A stretch of 64,000 nucleotides of DNA from G963677915 sp963677915 (GTDB lineage Bacteria > Bacillota > Clostridia > Lachnospirales > Vallitaleaceae): positions 1 through 64,000 of the forward strand of contig CAXXGE010000004.1 of NCBI GenBank assembly GCA_963677915.2, written 5' to 3'. The notes beneath the pieces are model-generated. The model was not told where the DNA came from and searched no databases. It saw nothing but the letters and a program-made list of their open reading frames with translations. A program made the translations under genes and the position numbers. Positions within the stretch are counted from its first letter, which is position 1, and the number at the start of each line of letters is the position of its first letter. Shown here piece by piece: positions 17,415 through 26,024 of the stretch.

Positions 17415-18587
17415 ATGGATATATATCAAGAGTCGCTGAAAATGCATGAAGAGAATAAAGGGAAGATAGAGGTTGTCTCAAAAGTTGAGGTCAATGACAA
17501 GCACGCCCTCAGCATGGCCTATTCACCAGGTGTCGCGGAACCCTGCAGGAAGATCCAGGAGAATCCGGAAGACGTCTATAAATACACAGCCAAAGGCAAC
17601 CTGGTAGCAGTTGTGACTGACGGATCGGCTGTCCTCGGGCTTGGCAATATCGGGCCCAAAGCTGCCATGCCTGTCATGGAAGGAAAAGCCATTCTTTTCA
17701 AGAATTTCGGAGGCGTAGACGCATTTCCAATCTGCCTTGACACACAAAATACAGAGGAAATCATCCATGTCTGCAAGCTTCTGGCCCCTGGACTGGGTGG
17801 TATCAACCTTGAAGACATTGCAGCGCCGCGCTGTGTTGAAATCGAAAGACGACTGATTGAAGAACTGGACATTCCGGTTTTCCATGACGACCAGCATGGT
17901 ACGGCTATCATTACAATTGCTGGCCTTGTCAATGCCTGCAAACTGACCGGCAAGAAAAAAGAGGACCTGGTCGTTGTTGTCAACGGTGCCGGTGCTGCGG
18001 GAAGCTCGATTGTCAAAATGATCAGCAATTATGGCGTCAAAGACATCATCTGCCTTGACAGCAAAGGCATCATCAACAGCAAAAGAGAGGGCCTTGATTT
18101 CGTCAAGAAGGAAATCCTTGGCATGACGAACAAGAATGACATCGGAGGCGACCTCGCTCTAGCCGTGAAGGGTGCGGACGTTTTTGTAGGCGTCTCCAAA
18201 GCCGGTGTTCTGAGCAAGGAAATGGTAAAGACGATGGCAGACAATCCGTTTATCTTTGCCATGGCGAACCCAACACCGGAAATCATGCCGGAAGAAGCCA
18301 TTGAAGCGGGTGCAAAAATTATCGGAACCGGAAGAAGCGACTATCCGAACCAGATCAACAATGTCCTGGCCTTTCCTGGCATATTCAGAGGGGCGCTGGA
18401 TGTCGGTGCCACCAAGATCAATGAAGTCATGAAGCTGGCAGCTGCATATGCGATTGCGTCCGTTCTGGATGAAAAAGAGCTCAGGGAGGACTATATCGTA
18501 CCATCCCCATTTGACGAGCGTGTTGTGGCAGCGGTGGCAGCGGCGGTTGGGAAAGCGGCTGTTGACACAGGCGTGACCAGAATGTGA
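17415..18587 (+). CDS. NAD(P)-dependent malic enzyme
   Basis: Oxidative decarboxylation of malate to pyruvate. The 390-residue short bacterial form has the malic domain (AYSPGVAEPC near residue 35, TDGSAVLGLGNIG, the catalytic region VFHDDQHGTAI) and a Rossmann domain with VVNGAGAAGSSI. NAD versus NADP preference cannot be settled here. AAGGAGG precedes the ATG. It stands alone between its own promoter and a strong terminator. Confidence 0.94.
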   Translation: MDIYQESLKMHEENKGKIEVVSKVEVNDKHALSMAYSPGVAEPCRKIQENPEDVYKYTAKGNLVAVVTDGSAVLGLGNIGPKAAMPVMEGKAILFKNFGGVDAFPICLDTQNTEEIIHVCKLLAPGLGGINLEDIAAPRCVEIERRLIEELDIPVFHDDQHGTAIITIAGLVNACKLTGKKKEDLVVVVNGAGAAGSSIVKMISNYGVKDIICLDSKGIINSKREGLDFVKKEILGMTNKNDIGGDLALAVKGADVFVGVSKAGVLSKEMVKTMADNPFIFAMANPTPEIMPEEAIEAGAKIIGTGRSDYPNQINNVLAFPGIFRGALDVGATKINEVMKLAAAYAIASVLDEKELREDYIVPSPFDERVVAAVAAAVGKAAVDTGVTRM

Positions 18588-18669
18588 ACAAATTTTGAAC
18601 TTTTTGCAATCTTATAAATTTCTATTGAAAATTTATACAGATATGGTAAACTATCTCAAGTTTTGAAGC

Positions 18670-18711
18670 AAAAAAGGCGTAACCCTTATAAACACAGGGC
18701 TGCGCCTTTTT
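18670..18711. terminator. Bidirectional terminator after malic enzyme
   Basis: AAAAAAGGCG(T)AACCCT pairs with AGGGCTGCGCCTTTTT around an ATA-rich loop, with A-run left and T-run right. It lies just outside the proposed left end of the IS element. Confidence 0.8.
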
Positions 18712-18758
18712 CTCGATATAGCGTACTGGCCTATAAAATATGAAAAGTTAAATTTTTT

Positions 18759-20574
18759 TTAGTATCTTAGGAGACGTTGTATTTGTTGCCTTGTCCGATA
18801 TTTATGATCTAATTTCATGTCAAAAGCCTTAGCGCAGGCTTCTAAGATTTCGTCATAATAGGTAAACTGGTACTTATTTGTATCAAGAGGCACACAACAG
18901 TAGCTTTTTAAGGAAGATATGATTTTACCAACGGGGTAGCTGTTATCCAGTTTCGCCTGCAATAATCTGATTAAGACCAAAGATGTGAAGCAGGTTGCGA
19001 AGTGAGCATCTATATGATCGTTTGTGCGAACGAAGACCGGTCTGGAATTAAATTCTGATTTTGATATCTTGAAGGTGTCCTCGATGCGTATCAGGCCTCG
19101 GTAAATTTCTCGAATTTCCAAGTCCGGCATAGTTAATTCACTGGTAACAATGGAATAGTAGCCATCATATTTCATTTCCTCTTTGATTTTCTCTATATTC
19201 AATCCTAAAGATTTCCCTGAAACAATTTCTCCTGTGCTCTTGTCGAAGGATATGTTCAATACGTAAGAAGCCGAGCCTGCAGAGGTAGCTCTGGTATAGT
19301 TCTTAGGATGCTTAATCATGTCTTTGGCCCGTTGGATCATCATTTCTCTGTCAGCCTTCTGCTTTTTGGCGTACTTTTCTGAATAGTAGACCATTTGCCT
19401 CTGGTCGATGGAAACTGATTTTTTCGTTGGCTTCTTATTTCCTGGCTTTGTAACGTTGACTTTCAGTATTTTGGGGTGAATTCTGGATTTGTGCACGAAG
19501 TTCGCTGATTCGCCTTTGTCATTTGTGACTTGGTCAACCTGATAGCTGCCGCTAATAACCCATTTCTTAAATTCTTCGTCTGCGCCCCTGATGGATTGAC
19601 CATAGACATAACCGTCACGCTGGTTGTTGTCGCCCTTGTTATCGCCATTGAGATAGTATATGTTGTCTGAGGTGTTTAAGCCTCTGTCTGCCACAAAAAT
19701 GATTCGACCATCGGAGAACTCATCTTTAATACGATTAATGATGGGCCGCATATGGACTTTTTCGGATTCGTTTCCGGGAAATAAATCAAAAGCGAGTGGT
19801 ATACCATTTCTGTCCATCAGTAAACCCATTTCAACAATAGGGTCAGGTCGATGATTTTTTTTCCGGACCGCGTTTCCTGTACTTGGCAGCAACAGGGTTG
19901 CCGTCTTCGTCGATGGGGTTGCCGTCTTCGCCTAAAGTATCCATGTCAGAACGTCCAATATCAAAGTAATAGTTGGTGCAGTCAAAATAAGCTACCGACA
20001 TGTCTCTGGCACAGATGCTTGATGAGCGGTCATAGATCCATTTTTGAAGGGCTTCGTTATTTTCGCAGATCCATACATCCAACGCATGGTAAACATCATC
20101 GAGTGAAAAGCCGTCAAAATCTTCGAAGTAGAAATTTCTGGCATCAAAGGTTCCTTTTTTCGAGGCTGGATTAAGAATACGTGAGAATACAAGTAACCTG
20201 AAAATCTGGTCAACATTATATTCGATTGAAAGATTTCGAGTTTTCCAGTTCCAGAATTTATCCAGTTCCAGTCTTTTGTATAAGTCCTTAAGTACACCGT
20301 AGCCAACGTTTCTGAGATCATTGGTATCTGTACTCATTTTCCTGTTAGATGAAATCTCTATACTGATTGATTTTTCCGTATTTTTTTGTTCGGTCATATC
20401 CAATGCTTTTTGGGTGAAGAAGGCAATGGGGTCTTCGTACTCTGATTTCAAGTCTTCCAGGTATCCTAGGCTCTGAATGGTGCGAGTTCGGCTTTGCTTG
20501 GTGGAACTGTCATAATAGCTTTCCTGGATTGCAAGATAGATACCTTTAGGACGCTTGATTTTACGTAAATACAT
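18759..20574 (-). pseudogene. IS1634-family transposase, interrupted at an A8 run
   Basis: DDE transposase. The N-terminal part (20574 to about 19862) has KRPKGIYLAIQESYYD and the catalytic Asp block SVAYFDCTNYYFDI. The C-terminal part resumes one frame over with NHRPDPIVEMGLLMDRNGIP, DLFPGNESE, ADRGLN and the final IS4-type region, ending at 18759. The break is at an eight-A run (plus-strand T-run 19855-19862); seven A would restore a frame of about 605 residues. Either one base was added, or transcriptional slippage on A8 makes the full enzyme. AAAGGAG for its ATG lies inside the kinase gene. Confidence 0.88.
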
Positions 20575-20577
20575 AGA

Positions 20578-21123
20578 CTAAAGCTCCTTTCGGTCAAGGT
20601 GGTATTGTGTAATCAACGCATCAGCGACATCCTTTGGTGATTTGCCGGAAATGTGAAAATGATTCTTTAAGTCTTCGTAAACATATCCATACCAATCAAG
20701 GTCTTTATTTATGTCGTTTAGATAGTAATCCCTATGCATATTCTTATAGTCATCATCTTTATAGACAATATCATTTTCGTCACTGAAAACAAGACGATCA
20801 AAAATGTTCTCAACTGAATCGGTCAGTTCAATCGAAAATACATCAGCTGAGCGTAACAAAGGGCGAATCGATTGAATATTGGATAATGGGGTAATTGCAA
20901 TGATTTTATCGCTTTTTCTGGAGATAAGAGAATGAATTAGCTTACAGCGGATTTCATCACGTTCATAAAGAGTCCCTGTTGACACGAAAATTTCTAATGT
21001 CGTGTTGAGATGTTTTTTTATTTCTTCATCAAGATCATAAAAATCATACCCTAAACGTTTGGCAAGCAACTCACCAGTAACCGTTTTCCCAACATTTGAA
21101 ACGCCGAATAATAGTATGTTCAT
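20578..21123 (-). CDS. Shikimate-kinase-like P-loop kinase linked to transposase
   Basis: A 181-residue P-loop protein with Walker A GVSNVGKT at residues 7-14 and the shikimate-kinase-like DYDFYDLDEEI-type segment (GYDFYDLDEEIKKHL) after it. It lacks close match to true AroK beyond the nucleotide-binding half, and no aro genes adjoin it on this strand. It ends three bases before the transposase start and carries the transposase ribosome site, so the two form one translation unit. It may be a passenger of the IS element or a host gene captured at its end. Function unknown. Confidence 0.6.
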   Translation of the reverse strand: MNILLFGVSNVGKTVTGELLAKRLGYDFYDLDEEIKKHLNTTLEIFVSTGTLYERDEIRCKLIHSLISRKSDKIIAITPLSNIQSIRPLLRSADVFSIELTDSVENIFDRLVFSDENDIVYKDDDYKNMHRDYYLNDINKDLDWYGYVYEDLKNHFHISGKSPKDVADALITQYHLDRKEL

Positions 21124-21206
21124 CGTGGGGACCTCCCTAGATATATATGTATATTATAACATATTACGCCATATTGCGCCATATATAATATACATAATGT
21201 AGACAA

Positions 21207-21250
21207 TAAAAAACCCAGCACACACAAGTGTTCGCTGGGTTATATTTTTT
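21207..21250. terminator. Bidirectional terminator right of the IS
   Basis: AACCCAGC (21212-21219) pairs with GCTGGGTT (21234-21241), with an A-run on the left and TATATTTTTT on the right. Confidence 0.75.
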
Positions 21251-21252
21251 AT

Positions 21253-21588
21253 GATTGCTGCGAAACTCAGGAGAGACTGGCTTTCCTGGGGGATGAACCC
21301 TACGGAGACCATCTGAAAGACTATGTGAAAAACGTAGACTGGATGCTCCATGAGGCGTTCTGCCTGTATGAGCACAGGGACATTTTCAAACCATATGAGA
21401 AACACCATGCAACCGCGCTGGATGCCTGCAGAACAGGTGCGGAGCTGAACGTGAAGAATGTGGTCCTGTACCACACGGAAGATAAGTATTACGATAAAAG
21501 AAAAGAACTATATACACGTGAAGGAAGCCAGGCTTTCGACGGCGGTTTGTTTGTGCCGGACGACCTGGACGTCATCGTGTTGGCATAG
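21253..21588 (+). pseudogene. 5'-truncated MBL-fold metallo-hydrolase
   Basis: An open frame gives the last 110 or so residues of a metallo-beta-lactamase-fold hydrolase (RNase Z-like group): LAFLGDEPYGDHLK, WMLHEAFCLYEHRDIFKPYE, KHHATALDA and VLYHTEDKYYD. The N-terminal half with the HxHxDH metal site is absent; a terminator hairpin and the IS element lie where it should be. The tag stop (21586-21588) directly precedes a palindromic repeat. The missing half is not elsewhere in the window. Confidence 0.75.
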
Positions 21589-21589
21589 A

Positions 21590-21616
21590 GTGCCAAAAGG
21601 TCTGACCCCCTGGCAC
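21590..21616 (-). repeat. Single palindromic repeat, TCAGACC subtype
   Basis: One 27-bp copy in the CCAAAAGGTCTGACC orientation, starting one base after the stop of the truncated hydrolase and ending eight bases before the -35 box of the aromatic leader. Confidence 0.9.
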
Positions 21617-21623
21617 TCTTTCC

Positions 21624-21652
21624 TTGACAAGTCATTCGATAGGGATTATGAT
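21624..21652 (+). promoter_or_regulatory. Promoter of DAHP synthase leader
   Basis: TTGACA (21624-21629) and TATGAT (21647-21652) with a 17-bp spacer, 34 bp upstream of the leader peptide ATG. Confidence 0.8.
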
Positions 21653-21686
21653 GGTAATAATTTAACTGATGAAAGAGGTTAATGTT

Positions 21687-21800
21687 ATGGCAAATGTATT
21701 GAAATCCATCGTGATAGCAAGAGCATATTATTTTTACTTTTGGTGCGTCCGTTTCAGCCGCATCTTCTTTTGTTATCCAAATTTTGCCGAAGCCAGTTAA
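21687..21800 (+). CDS. Aromatic leader peptide (Tyr/Phe/Trp-rich)
   Basis: A 37-codon reading frame between a strong promoter and a terminator, upstream of DAHP synthase. Residues 14-19 are YYFYFW, and further Phe and Tyr codons follow (residues 23, 27, 28, 30, 33): 11 aromatic codons in total. AAAGAGG precedes the ATG. Starvation for charged tRNA-Tyr, -Phe or -Trp would stall the ribosome at 21726-21743. This is the design of pheA/trp-type transcription attenuators; the role is inferred from layout and composition. Confidence 0.85.
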   Translation: MANVLKSIVIARAYYFYFWCVRFSRIFFCYPNFAEAS

Positions 21801-21863
21801 GAACATATGATATTTGAGATATGTGGCGGCAGCTTTTGATAACAAAAGCTGCCGTCTTTTTTT
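21767..21863 (+). promoter_or_regulatory. Transcription attenuator of DAHP synthase gene
   Basis: The terminator stem CGGCAGCTTTTG (21827-21838) with CAAAAGCTGCCG (21843-21854) is followed by TCTTTTTTTTC. A competing partner, CTTTTGTTATC at 21767-21777 inside the leader-peptide frame, is a perfect 11-nt complement of GATAACAAAAG at 21838-21848 in the terminator. A ribosome stalled on YYFYFW leaves 21767-21777 free, allowing antitermination. Confidence 0.85.
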
Positions 21864-21914
21864 CTACCCAAATTTGATTGATGAAAGATAATACCCGAAA
21901 GTGAGGACGCGTTT

Positions 21915-22709
21915 ATGAAAAGGATGAAGAAAGAAAGCAACAGGATCATCATCGCCGGTCCGTGTGCGGTGGAGAACGAAGAACAGATGATGACAACGGC
22001 TATAGGTGTCAAGGAATCTGGCGCTACGATGCTGAGAGGCGGCGCATTCAAGCCCCGCACATCGCCATACTCATTCCAGGGCCTTGGCGAAGAGGGAATC
22101 CGTCTGCTAGTTGAAGCAAAGAAGGAGACGGGCCTTCCAATCGTGACAGAGCTTGTGAGTGTGCGGCATCTGGATTTGTTCGATGATGTGGACATGATAC
22201 AGATCGGTGCAAGGAACATGTACAATTACGAGATGCTTAAGGAAGTGGGTAGGTCAGGCAAGCCTGTTCTTTTAAAGCGGGGTCTTACTGCCACAATCGA
22301 GGAATTCCTCATGAGCGCCGAGTATATAATAGCGGAAGGAAACAGCGATATTATCCTTTGTGAACGGGGTATCAGAAGCTACGATACATCCACCCGCAAC
22401 GTGCTGGACCTGGCGGCAGTCGCGCTCCTTAAAGGAAAAACCCACCTGCCGGTCATCGTCGATCCGAGCCATGGTACAGGCAGGCGGGAGCTGGTGGGCA
22501 CAATGGCCCATGCTGCTTTTGCGGCGGGAGCAGACGGTGTGGCAATAGAGGTGCACAACGAGCCGGAGGCCGCCCTGTCGGACGGCCCCCAGTCGCTTGA
22601 TCTGGATGCATTTGATGAATTGATGACGGAGCTGAGGATTAGGATTGAAATAGAGCGAAGACTTCTATCGGACATAGCCGTTCGTTCTAAAATACGTCTT
22701 CTCGGATGA
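21915..22709 (+). CDS. aroF: 3-Deoxy-7-phosphoheptulonate (DAHP) synthase
   Basis: First step of aromatic amino acid synthesis: PEP plus erythrose-4-phosphate to DAHP. The 264-residue protein is the short KDO8PS-like (type I-beta) form, with IIIAGPCAVENEEQM near residue 10, RGGAFKPRTSPYSFQG, and CERGIRSYD and DPSHGTGRRE metal and substrate motifs. There is no ACT or chorismate-mutase regulatory domain, so control may rest on the upstream attenuator. Its last 45 bases overlap the converging LtaS-like gene. Confidence 0.94.
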   Translation: MKRMKKESNRIIIAGPCAVENEEQMMTTAIGVKESGATMLRGGAFKPRTSPYSFQGLGEEGIRLLVEAKKETGLPIVTELVSVRHLDLFDDVDMIQIGARNMYNYEMLKEVGRSGKPVLLKRGLTATIEEFLMSAEYIIAEGNSDIILCERGIRSYDTSTRNVLDLAAVALLKGKTHLPVIVDPSHGTGRRELVGTMAHAAFAAGADGVAIEVHNEPEAALSDGPQSLDLDAFDELMTELRIRIEIERRLLSDIAVRSKIRLLG

Positions 22710-24884
22710 GTCCTCAGAACCGCCGATTTTGAAGGTGGCCGTGCTGCTGAGCTTGCGGCCTGTATCCGTGATTTGGCTGACCTTGACTTTTGTGCCTTCT
22801 TCAAGGCTGCCCTTGCTGACAATCAACGTTTTTTCGTCTACAAATATCGTCTCCTGCTGGACGTTGTTTAGGAACGCTTCGCTCCAGGCGGTGAAGTTGT
22901 GGCCGGTTATGAATATGGCTTCCCCTCTGAAGGCGACATCCTCAATGGTAATGGGATCGACCCCCATGGTCATCTTCTTTTTCTTGTAAGGGGTTTTTCC
23001 ACCGTAGGCTTCCATATTGCCGTAGAGCATATCGTACTGAAGCAGTTCGAGCTCCTTTTCGTAATCCGGATCATTTTTCTTCTGCTGGTGAAACTTGTTC
23101 AGGAGGCCGTTGTCATAGCCGAGGCGCTCCATGACCATCGAACCAAGCTGATAAGCCATAAGGTCATTTTCAACGCGTTCAAGGCCCATGTTGTCCCACA
23201 TGACATACTCAGTCTGGAAAGGGGTGCCATCTCTCAGGTCATCCTCTGTTATATCCAAAGTCGGCATGTGGTCCCCGTAGAAAACGACAACAACAGGCTC
23301 CGGGTAGTCTTCGAGTTCCTTGATCAGGTCACCAACAAATGCGTCGGTTTCATATACCTGGTTGACATAGTAAAGGTACTTGTTGTAAGTCGACTCGTTC
23401 ATTGCAGTCGCTGCGGTTTTTTCGGATTCCAAGGCGGCTTCTGTAGGATTTGCAGGAACTGGAATCTGAACTGAACCGGTCAGGTTATCCGACAGTCCGC
23501 CCATGCTTGAATCACCGCTGTTCATTGGCGGTATGGAAGCGGCCATATAAATGGCAATCGCTGGATCATCGAGAATCGGTTCGCTGGGATACTTTCCATG
23601 GGGCTGTACGGAAACTGTGAAAACAAAATCCTGTTCCTCGGTCGATTCGAGAGACTTCATAATTTCTGGAATCAGGGTACTGTCCATGGACCATCCAAGC
23701 GGATTGTATTCGATGTTCTCCATATATTCTATGGATGTGAAACCATCAAAGCCGAGTCTAGGATATACATAGCATCTTGAATAGAAGGTACCCATATTGT
23801 TATGGATGGCCTGGCTGTGATATCCAAGGTCAGATAATACATATGGATAGCTTTCCACGGTTGATTTCGAGAGTATGGTTTTGTATGGATACTCACCTGC
23901 ACCAAAGTAATCCAGGCTCATGCCGCTCAAGATTTCGAATTCGGTGTTGGCAGTTCCTGCTCCGATGGAGGGCACTGTAACATATCCGAAAGAGTAGTTT
24001 TCCCTGAGGGCTGTCAGATTTGGAACTGGATCTTCGCTGAAGCTCAGTGCTTTTATGCGCTTCGGATCGAAAACCGATTCCAGCTGTATCATGATGATAT
24101 TCGGCATGAGTTCTTCGGTTTCCTCAATTGGTGTTTCGGTAGCTTCAGGTTCTTCCTGGTCCTCGGCTGGTGTGACATGATCAGGTGCATCTGCAGCCAT
24201 GACGTTCATCGACTGCAAGAGTTCGCTGACGAGCTCGGTGCTGTAGTTGCTCGGGCGCTGAATGCCACGGTCTACCACGCTGGTCGCGAAGCTGTAGGCA
24301 AAACCGTAGTCGGCATAGGCATTTGCTATGTTGCCGAAATTCCTGGATACATTGCCGGTTGCAAGGGCCCAGTTGAAGCTTCCAACCATGACAAGGCAGC
24401 TGAATATGATTCCGGCAATACCCTGGTGGGGCTTCCATTTTGTCCGTGGCATTTTAATGCCTATGAAGACAATCAGTACGATAACTGCTGTCACCGCAAT
24501 AAAAAATAACACGAGCTGAATGGTGTTGAGGTAGCGACCGATGACGGTGAACACGGAAGTCAGCATTTTGAAATCCATTGCTGTCAGCGGTGTGGTTCTG
24601 GAGGACATCAGGATGAAGTTGACAACGCCAAGCCAGAGCCAGAGCGTGTCCACAATCAGGTATCCAAAATGCCGCTTCGGCAGAAGGAGGCCGATGGAAA
24701 GGAATGCAGAGAGCATAGCGATGCTGCACAGGAACATGAGTGGGTTCCTTGTGATTGACATTAATCCTTCAGCGGCGGAACGATGGCTTAGTGATTCCAG
24801 AACCAGCTGGATGAACAGAGCGTTCAATAGGACTTCTTTGATTATCTGCGGTATATGGGTGTTTGCGTTCAATTTTAATTTCAT
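22665..24884 (-). CDS. LTA synthase family sulfatase-fold enzyme with C-terminal TIG-like domain
   Basis: A 739-residue membrane enzyme of the lipoteichoic-acid synthase / phosphoglycerol transferase family. There are five predicted N-terminal membrane helices (residues 15-175), a linker, then an extracellular sulfatase-fold domain. Seen are NIIMIQLESVFD near residue 260, the nucleophile region GTANTEFEILSGMS, HNNMGTFYSRCYVYPRLGFDGF and VVVFYGDHMP. After the usual end, residues 640-735 form an IPT/TIG-like beta domain (VDPITIEDV, GHNFTAW), which LtaS lacks. The 3' end overlaps DAHP synthase tail to tail by 45 bp. Confidence 0.88.
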   Translation of the reverse strand: MKLKLNANTHIPQIIKEVLLNALFIQLVLESLSHRSAAEGLMSITRNPLMFLCSIAMLSAFLSIGLLLPKRHFGYLIVDTLWLWLGVVNFILMSSRTTPLTAMDFKMLTSVFTVIGRYLNTIQLVLFFIAVTAVIVLIVFIGIKMPRTKWKPHQGIAGIIFSCLVMVGSFNWALATGNVSRNFGNIANAYADYGFAYSFATSVVDRGIQRPSNYSTELVSELLQSMNVMAADAPDHVTPAEDQEEPEATETPIEETEELMPNIIMIQLESVFDPKRIKALSFSEDPVPNLTALRENYSFGYVTVPSIGAGTANTEFEILSGMSLDYFGAGEYPYKTILSKSTVESYPYVLSDLGYHSQAIHNNMGTFYSRCYVYPRLGFDGFTSIEYMENIEYNPLGWSMDSTLIPEIMKSLESTEEQDFVFTVSVQPHGKYPSEPILDDPAIAIYMAASIPPMNSGDSSMGGLSDNLTGSVQIPVPANPTEAALESEKTAATAMNESTYNKYLYYVNQVYETDAFVGDLIKELEDYPEPVVVVFYGDHMPTLDITEDDLRDGTPFQTEYVMWDNMGLERVENDLMAYQLGSMVMERLGYDNGLLNKFHQQKKNDPDYEKELELLQYDMLYGNMEAYGGKTPYKKKKMTMGVDPITIEDVAFRGEAIFITGHNFTAWSEAFLNNVQQETIFVDEKTLIVSKGSLEEGTKVKVSQITDTGRKLSSTATFKIGGSEDSSEKTYFRTNGYVR

Positions 24885-25049
24885 TTCAATTCCTCTAAAT
24901 GCGTGAAAAAGTTAACATAAGATGCACTGTACATAATGATAACGGTTATTTTGTTACGCGTCAATTAACAAAATCATAATATTCTCTTAACATTTAGTTG
25001 TTCTTTGGTGCATATTGACACTAATGACCACTTCCTTTACTATAATCAT

Positions 25050-25110
25050 GTGCCAGAGGGACGGACCTTTTGGCACGACAATGGTGCCAGAGGGACGGAC
25101 CTTTTGGCAC
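25050..25110 (+). repeat. Two palindromic repeats in direct order, ACGGACC subtype
   Basis: Copies at 25050-25076 and 25084-25110 in the same orientation (GTGCCAGAGGGACGG / ACCTTTTGGCAC), seven bases apart. They lie in what should be the 5' leader of the DUF89 gene, 24 bp before its ATG. This is the only tandem direct pair in the window. Confidence 0.9.
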
Positions 25111-25133
25111 GACAGCAGGAGGAGATATATAAT

Positions 25134-25988
25134 ATGAAATTATTTTTGGAATGCATACCATGTGTACTGAAGCAAGCCCTTGAGGCTTCGCAGAAAGTGA
25201 CAGACGATGAACGTATACACGCAGAAGTGATGGAAGAGGCGCTGAAGATTGCGGCCGACTACAAGTCCTACAGAAACGCCCCTGAAATGGCAAGGGACAT
25301 CCACCAGGTTTTAAAGAAAAAGACAGGCAATCCCGATCCCTACAAGGCAGTTAAGGACGAACATCTGGAGACTGCCAAAGGACTCTACAGTTATCTTAAA
25401 GACTTCCTGGACGGCAAGGAGGACCGCCTCTTATGGGCGCTGAAAATAGCGGCTACAGGCAACAATCTTGATGCAGCCATCTACAGTGATATTCAGCTGG
25501 AAAAACAGATTGAGGTGGAGGTTGCGAAGCCTTTTGCCATAAACGATTACGATACGCTGAAATCCAAGCTGGCATCGGCCAAGAAAGCGCTGATTCTGGG
25601 TGACAACACAGGCGAGACGGTATTCGACAAGATCCTTCTGGAAGAACTTGAAAAACTGCCGCTCGACGAAATCCACTATGCAGTCAAAGAAGAGCCGATC
25701 ATCAACGACGCTACCATCCTCGAGGCTGAAGCATCCGATATCCATCATCATGCAAAGATCATTTCGACGGGATGCAACGTTCCGGGGCTTCTGCTTGATG
25801 AGGCAAGCGATGCGTTTTTAAAAGTTTTCCGTGAGGCGGACATTGTCATCAGCAAGGGACAGGGCAACTTCGAGACGCTCTCCGACCAGGAGGGTATATT
25901 CTTTCTGCTCAAGGTGAAGTGTCCGATGGTGTCAAAGATGATCGGAAGCCCGGTAGGCGAATATGTGTTGAAGTGCCAAAAGGTCTGA
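25134..25988 (+). CDS. DUF89/ARMT1-type damage-control phosphatase
   Basis: A 284-residue metal-dependent phosphatase of the DUF89 family, which removes phosphate from damaged or overflow sugar phosphates. Visible are the Cys motif LECIPCVLKQA near residue 6, the metal site LGDNTGETVFDK in the middle, and SKGQGNFETLSD near the C-terminus. A longer in-frame extension from 25005 would translate the repeats; AGGAGGAG before 25134 and the family N-terminus favour the shorter form. The final residues KCQKV and the TGA stop are supplied by the repeat at 25973-25999. Confidence 0.87.
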   Translation: MKLFLECIPCVLKQALEASQKVTDDERIHAEVMEEALKIAADYKSYRNAPEMARDIHQVLKKKTGNPDPYKAVKDEHLETAKGLYSYLKDFLDGKEDRLLWALKIAATGNNLDAAIYSDIQLEKQIEVEVAKPFAINDYDTLKSKLASAKKALILGDNTGETVFDKILLEELEKLPLDEIHYAVKEEPIINDATILEAEASDIHHHAKIISTGCNVPGLLLDEASDAFLKVFREADIVISKGQGNFETLSDQEGIFFLLKVKCPMVSKMIGSPVGEYVLKCQKV

Positions 25989-25999
25989 CCCTCTGGCAC
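25973..25999 (-). repeat. Palindromic repeat providing the DUF89 stop codon
   Basis: A 27-bp copy (CCAAAAGGTCTGACC / CTCTGGCAC) overlapping the last five codons and the TGA of the DUF89 gene. It mixes the TCAGACC core with the CTCTGG arm of the other subtype. Confidence 0.88.
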
Positions 26000-26024
26000 G
26001 TACAATATGATTGAGGAGAGCGAT

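Larger units (their letters stand above)
18717..21173 (-). mobile_element. IS1634-type element, perhaps with a kinase passenger
   Basis: Contains an IS1634-family (IS4 superfamily) transposase and, tightly upstream, a small kinase gene. Candidate terminal inverted repeats are 18717-18739 (TATAGCGTACT...TATAAAAT) and the minus-strand reading of 21151-21173 (TATGGCGTAAT...TATAATAT), matching at 16 of 23 positions without gaps. If these are the ends, the element is 2457 bp and includes the kinase. The flanks show no clear target duplication. The ends are inference; the transposase is certain. Confidence 0.55.

Noticed and set aside
25015..25046. TTGACA and TATAAT upstream of the DUF89 gene as a promoter
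   Set aside because: The spacer is 20 bp, too long for a normal sigma-A promoter; it may still act weakly, but it was not listed.
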